DNA from: Kiritimatiellia bacterium
Lineage (GTDB): Bacteria > Verrucomicrobiota > Kiritimatiellia > RFP12 > UBA1067
Assembly: GCA_017936245.1 (NCBI GenBank)
Contig: JAGBFY010000203.1
Coordinates: forward strand, 1 to 8,616
Length of the DNA: 8,616 bases
Reading direction: 5' to 3'
Position 1 is the first letter of the stretch. Each line of letters opens with the position of its first letter. Both the position numbers and the translations under genes were made by a program. Below the pieces are notes generated by a model. It saw nothing but the letters and a program-made list of their open reading frames with translations. It made no database searches and was not told where the DNA came from. Below are positions 5,320 to 8,616 of the stretch, piece after piece.

Positions 5320-6750
5320 TCAAAACATAACCAGAAACGCGGCGCTGTTTTCGTCAGTCTTCTTTAGCACAAGCTTTCCGCCGATTAGGCGTAGCGCTAT
5401 CCGCGCCCTGTCGTTGCTGTAGTCATGGCGCCATGCCCAAATCTCCCTGCCAGGCGCAATGCCTTCGACCTTTACAACAATCTCCTTCTCTCCACTGCGG
5501 AAATCGGTGACAAGGAATCCCTGCCGGACATTGTCGGCCGTCTTCACGGCAAGAACCGTCACACCCTCCGTGCCCGCGGATTCGCAGATCACTGGCAGCT
5601 GGTTGACAAGTTCGCCGAACATCTGCAGACCGTGAAACACCTTGTATTTTCGCCTGCGCTCATCCATGAATCCCCACGCGCCGTTGTTCCTGCATCCATA
5701 ATAATACGCCTGATCAAGCTTCGACGTCTGAAACTTGGAAAGCATCGTAAGGTTAAAGCACGACGAGTCTATCCCGTTGTGTGAGGCAGGACCACTCCAC
5801 ACGCGCTGCAGCGTTTCAGGATCGGCCGAACGCAATTCGTTCCACGAATACTCGCCAAAGAAATGCCATTCGTTGATGATAAGTTCGCAGTTCTTGAATC
5901 CGAAACTATCGCAAAGTTTACGTCCTGTCTCAATGGCGTTCAATATCACATCCGGATTGCCGGTGTAATGGTGCCATGATATGAAATCCGGTGCAACCCC
6001 TGCTTCTTTGCAGGCTTTGAGCAATGCGGTGAAATATCGGACGTTCATGCTGCAGAGCGCAGGTCCACCAACCTTGATATCGGGAAACTCACTCTTAAGC
6101 CGCTTGAGACACGTCACGTAAAACCTGACGAAAAGATCCATGCGCCTCTGCTCCCGAGCCTTGAAATCGGCGGCAATCTCCGTCGGATTAGAGCCGCGCC
6201 CCATATCGCCGTCAGGCAGGCACCACATATTGTTGCGCCCGTCCGGTTCATTCCAAATCTCCCAGTATTTTATACCCCAGTTGTGGCCATTCGCCCACCC
6301 TCTGTTGTAGTGGCGAATCGTGCCGGCGAAGATTTCAGCGAGCTTGTCGAAATCTTCAGGGATAAGCGTATTGAAGTGAATGTTGGGTCCTGAATGCTCG
6401 ATTGACGTTCCAAGACGGAAGAAAATGTCGAGTCCCATCTCCTCGCGGGTACGCTTGAGCAGATAATCAGTAGGACCAAACACGTAGTTATTTGGATCTC
6501 TGGCGTCAAGATGCATCAGCGGAAAAATGTGAAAATAGTCGCAGACACGCTGGTTGGGGTTGATGAGCGACCAATCGTGCGTACGCGCGGCCTTGAACCC
6601 CATCGATCTGATGGCATCCATGCTCTCTTTCGGACATGAACATATCTGCGGACCGAATCCTGACGAGTGAAGCTCAGGACGAATCGTTCCGATTTCTTTA
6701 TTGAAGTTCACCGACACGACGGCGGCAAGCATAAACAGCCCTGAAAGCAT
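5320..6750 (-). CDS. Secreted GH39-like glycoside hydrolase (clan GH-A type)
   Basis: Likely a retaining glycosidase exported to the periplasm or outside. A short hydrophobic N-terminus (about residues 1-15, no basic residue before the core) resembles a signal peptide. The catalytic (beta/alpha)8 region spans about 20-385. The acid/base motif WNEPD is at 166-170 (Glu168). FISWHHYTG is at 257-265, and IINEW is at 291-295 with Glu294 as candidate nucleophile. The Glu spacing and the early RTHDW motif (56-60) are typical of GH39 (beta-xylosidase or alpha-iduronidase type). A C-terminal beta-rich part (about 395-476) fits the family's sandwich domain. At 476 aa the length is usual. AAAGGAGAG lies 5 nt before the ATG and decides the start. 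The preceding GH123-like gene ends 31 nt upstream, so the two are probably one operon. The substrate cannot be read from sequence. Other GH-A families related to GH39 remain possible. Confidence 0.8.
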   Translation of the reverse strand: MLSGLFMLAAVVSVNFNKEIGTIRPELHSSGFGPQICSCPKESMDAIRSMGFKAARTHDWSLINPNQRVCDYFHIFPLMHLDARDPNNYVFGPTDYLLKRTREEMGLDIFFRLGTSIEHSGPNIHFNTLIPEDFDKLAEIFAGTIRHYNRGWANGHNWGIKYWEIWNEPDGRNNMWCLPDGDMGRGSNPTEIAADFKAREQRRMDLFVRFYVTCLKRLKSEFPDIKVGGPALCSMNVRYFTALLKACKEAGVAPDFISWHHYTGNPDVILNAIETGRKLCDSFGFKNCELIINEWHFFGEYSWNELRSADPETLQRVWSGPASHNGIDSSCFNLTMLSKFQTSKLDQAYYYGCRNNGAWGFMDERRRKYKVFHGLQMFGELVNQLPVICESAGTEGVTVLAVKTADNVRQGFLVTDFRSGEKEIVVKVEGIAPGREIWAWRHDYSNDRARIALRLIGGKLVLKKTDENSAAFLVMF

Positions 6751-6755
6751 AATTT

Positions 6756-6764
6756 CTCTCCTTT
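6756..6764 (-). promoter_or_regulatory. Strong ribosome binding site of the GH39-like gene
   Basis: AAAGGAGAG on the minus strand, with its GGAG core 7 nt before the ATG at 6748-6750, is the best Shine-Dalgarno sequence in the window. It confirms the start of the glycosidase and the short signal peptide. No promoter is apparent in the 31-nt gap, so translation from a shared transcript is expected. Confidence 0.7.
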
Positions 6765-6781
6765 AACTTTTACAGTTCACT

Positions 6782-8461
6782 TTATTTTTTATTTTCTCCG
6801 CACATCCGCAAAGCAGACTGTCCTACCATTCCGAGTAGCTCTTCCCGGGCGCGGTCCATCGCCGCCATCGTGCCTGTATCCGCGGCTTCGCGCACAACCG
6901 ATTCAATCTTCTCCAGCTTTGCAGTATCGCCCTTGAACCGGTTGCGGAGCCACATTATTAGGCGCGCCTCCTCAAAGCCCATATCCGCCGCTATCTGCCG
7001 CCGAGAAGGCATCACTTCATCCTTGCCTAAATCTACATACAGCGAAGCGTAATCGTCGAAACGACCCGGATTGGTGAAATCGGACGAATCGAAATTGCTT
7101 CCCGCGCTTTGCGTCATATGCCAGAACGTCGATATTTCTCGGAACCCATCGCGCATATTCTCCCATGTGTCGCGTCGATAGCGCACCGGAGAAGTCTCTT
7201 TGGTGCTGATCGAATACGTCCACACCTCCTTGAAATTCTGCGCCGCGACGAGCGCCTTCGTTTTCGCGGTGGTTTTCGGACGATACAGCTCCATCACGTC
7301 ATACACCTCGGCAAGACGTGGCATCGCCGTTTCTATCTCCTTGGAGGCCAGAAACACGGGAAGCGGATCCGTCATCGTCAGATTTGTGGGATCATCTTCC
7401 TTGATCGTCTTCGCCGCATGATACGCACGCGCCATGCTGGACTTGAACGTAGGATCGTCAATAGGGCCGGAAGGCTCATCGATCGGATACCAGTATATAC
7501 GATCCTTTCCTATCCCGTAACGCTGTTTCACCCGGCTGGATATCTGCCGCACCATCGACTTCACACCTCTTTCCCATACGCCGTCTCCTGGCTTCGAGCG
7601 ACGTCCCTTCACATTCAATGGCGCATTCCATGGATGATTGTGCTCCAATCCCATGTAAATCCAGAGCTTGATGCGATCTCGCGGAATACCGGTGGCGCAG
7701 ACCGCATCCAGATGACGATCAAGCGGAGAGAAGTCCCTAATCGTAAAACCGCCGTCCTTCGTCTCACTCGGCACAATCCAGCTCGTGCAGACATATACCA
7801 CGTTGTACCCGCGTTCAACCAGATATCCGACGACATTCCGCGCACCCTTGCCATTCGCGAAAGTATTGCCGACATAATCGTATCCTGCCCGGTCGACCGC
7901 CACCTCGTCGAGGTCTGCATCCACCACCGTCACCTCCACCGGCACCTTCACATCCTGAAAACCCGGCATCGCCTTCTTCAAGGAAAGCGTGGCGCGGTAC
8001 AATCCGGCCCGCATTCCGCGGGTATCGAGTTCCAGGTATATTGGTGCGGATTCCTTTGGCGCAAGCTGCAGAACACTCTTCAGGAGCAATGGAGCAACAG
8101 GGTCATACAGCATTTTGCCGGCACGGTTGGCAACGGGGAATCCGCGAGATACGGAGAATCTGGAGGAAATCCGAACACCGCCCGATTTTCCTGCAGCTTC
8201 GGATTTGGCTTTAGGTTTGTCGTCCACCACACTCAAATGCCCGAGAAACGCCTTGTCGCTCAGATTGGCTATGGCGAACATGTACATCGCCCGTGAGTTT
8301 CTCGCCGCCGTAATGCGGATCGCATCAAGAGGTCTTTCGCCGCCGTCTGGAGCAAAAGAATTCCCCCATGGGCGGTGCGCCTGGAACATCAGAAGCCTCC
8401 GACCTGAATGCGATGCCGATACAATCGACATGTCAATGTCCGAAAGCATTTTCTCGACCAC
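6782..8461 (-). CDS. GH123/DUF4091-like glycoside hydrolase, probably 5'-truncated
   Basis: The protein resembles large uncharacterised glycosidase-like proteins with a GH123/DUF4091 catalytic part. An N-terminal beta-rich region (about 45-180) includes PLDAIRITAARN (44-55), a motif style typical of the sandwich before such barrels. A barrel-like region (about 190-450) follows, with IYWYPIDEPSG (322-332), whose Asp328-Glu329 pair corresponds to the catalytic DE dyad used in substrate-assisted cleavage. The C-terminus is helical (about 485-550). The listed start is a GTG at 8459-8461, and an ATG follows at 8447-8449. Neither has a good ribosome binding site, and there is no signal peptide. The frame stays open back to a TAG at 8498-8500, and residues coded there (GIHADFAVVEKML) still look protein-like, so the true gene probably began further upstream and has been cut. 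It ends with TAA, 31 nt before the GH39-like gene. The enzyme family is moderately sure; the substrate is unknown. Confidence 0.7.
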   Translation of the reverse strand: MVEKMLSDIDMSIVSASHSGRRLLMFQAHRPWGNSFAPDGGERPLDAIRITAARNSRAMYMFAIANLSDKAFLGHLSVVDDKPKAKSEAAGKSGGVRISSRFSVSRGFPVANRAGKMLYDPVAPLLLKSVLQLAPKESAPIYLELDTRGMRAGLYRATLSLKKAMPGFQDVKVPVEVTVVDADLDEVAVDRAGYDYVGNTFANGKGARNVVGYLVERGYNVVYVCTSWIVPSETKDGGFTIRDFSPLDRHLDAVCATGIPRDRIKLWIYMGLEHNHPWNAPLNVKGRRSKPGDGVWERGVKSMVRQISSRVKQRYGIGKDRIYWYPIDEPSGPIDDPTFKSSMARAYHAAKTIKEDDPTNLTMTDPLPVFLASKEIETAMPRLAEVYDVMELYRPKTTAKTKALVAAQNFKEVWTYSISTKETSPVRYRRDTWENMRDGFREISTFWHMTQSAGSNFDSSDFTNPGRFDDYASLYVDLGKDEVMPSRRQIAADMGFEEARLIMWLRNRFKGDTAKLEKIESVVREAADTGTMAAMDRAREELLGMVGQSALRMCGENKK

Positions 8462-8616
8462 GGCGAAATCGGCATGTATCCCCGAGGACTGGAGATCCTA
8501 CATTGGTGACAGCATCACCGTGGGCTGTCTGCTGCACGGTCACTGCTCTTATCCCAAGACCTGCACCGAGCTGACCGACAGGGTAATAAGACTGCAGAGG
8601 GAGGCCTTGCGCGAGA
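8436..8616 (+). CDS. Unrecognised plus-strand reading frame running off the right edge
   Basis: From about 8475 to the end, the plus frame beginning at 8463 has no stop and reads as a plausible protein: PEDWRSYIGDSITVGC, then LLHGHCSYPKTC and TELTDRVIRLQREALRE. It has mixed charge, Trp/Tyr, three spaced Cys (GC-x5-C-x5-C) and a C-terminal amphipathic helix. Third codon positions are mostly G or C, and Arg codons include AGA and AGG. The first possible ATG is at 8436, inside the opposite-strand glycosidase and without a ribosome binding site. The real coding part may therefore begin at a junction near 8465-8500 rather than at that ATG. I do not recognise the family. Alternatives are chance openness on the antisense strand, or a fragment joined by misassembly. 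Confidence 0.35.
   Translation, partial: MSESIFSTTAKSACIPEDWRSYIGDSITVGCLLHGHCSYPKTCTELTDRVIRLQREALRE

Noticed and set aside
7109..8296. 395-codon open frame on the plus strand
   Set aside because: Antisense to the GH123-like gene. Arg/His-rich composition and no family motif; the minus-strand gene has clear catalytic motifs.
8433..8616. Open minus frame at the right edge as a frameshifted 5' part of the glycosidase
   Set aside because: The peptide is poor in charged residues and rich in Gly/Val/Ala/Gln, as in antisense frames. It shows no signal peptide or motif, and the plus frame on the same codon boundaries looks more protein-like. Not excluded fully.
1..8616. CRISPR array, insertion sequence or prophage module
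   Set aside because: No regularly spaced repeats, transposase motif, terminal inverted repeats or phage structural genes were seen. The xerC fragment fits a housekeeping recombinase next to topA.

Overview
The window reads as a bacterial chromosomal segment, and every confident gene is on the minus strand. In transcription order (right to left) it holds two polysaccharide-degradation genes, then purC, a ybaB/ebfC gene, recR, a tRNA-Arg(CCG), topA and the start of a xerC-type recombinase cut off by the left edge. The housekeeping set is standard bacterial, and topA close to xerC is a recurring bacterial arrangement. The exact lineage is uncertain. A free-living or gut polysaccharide degrader, possibly of the PVC group (Lentisphaerota or Kiritimatiellota), would fit the mix of glycoside hydrolases and a topoisomerase I without zinc fingers. 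That is inference, not something the sequence proves.

Right part (about 5320-8616): a GH123/DUF4091-like protein and a secreted GH39-like (clan GH-A type) glycosidase sit 31 nt apart and look co-transcribed. The first lacks a signal peptide, and its frame is blocked by a TAG and then a TGA just upstream. Beyond about 8465-8500 the best coding signal switches to the plus strand, in a frame that runs off the edge. Either a real rearrangement or a contig chimera lies there.

Middle (about 3056-5319): purC has an extended -10 promoter, with an 8-bp inverted repeat across its expected -35 region. It is followed 47 nt later by ybaB and then recR. The ybaB frame ends at an amber codon, but the same frame continues with a YbaB-like Gly/Met-rich tail to a TGA that overlaps the recR ATG by the classic ATGA. 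This looks like a recent nonsense change in a formerly coupled gene pair.

Left part (1-3055): a tRNA-Arg(CCG) has its own near-consensus promoter. topA (844 aa) has an intact toprim and active-site core, but its C-terminus replaces zinc ribbons with three diverged copies of a roughly 70-residue module. The xerC fragment starts 17 nt after topA.

No CRISPR array, insertion sequence, prophage or recognised defence system is visible. The points most worth a second look are the ybaB amber codon, the topA tail repeats and the right-edge junction.
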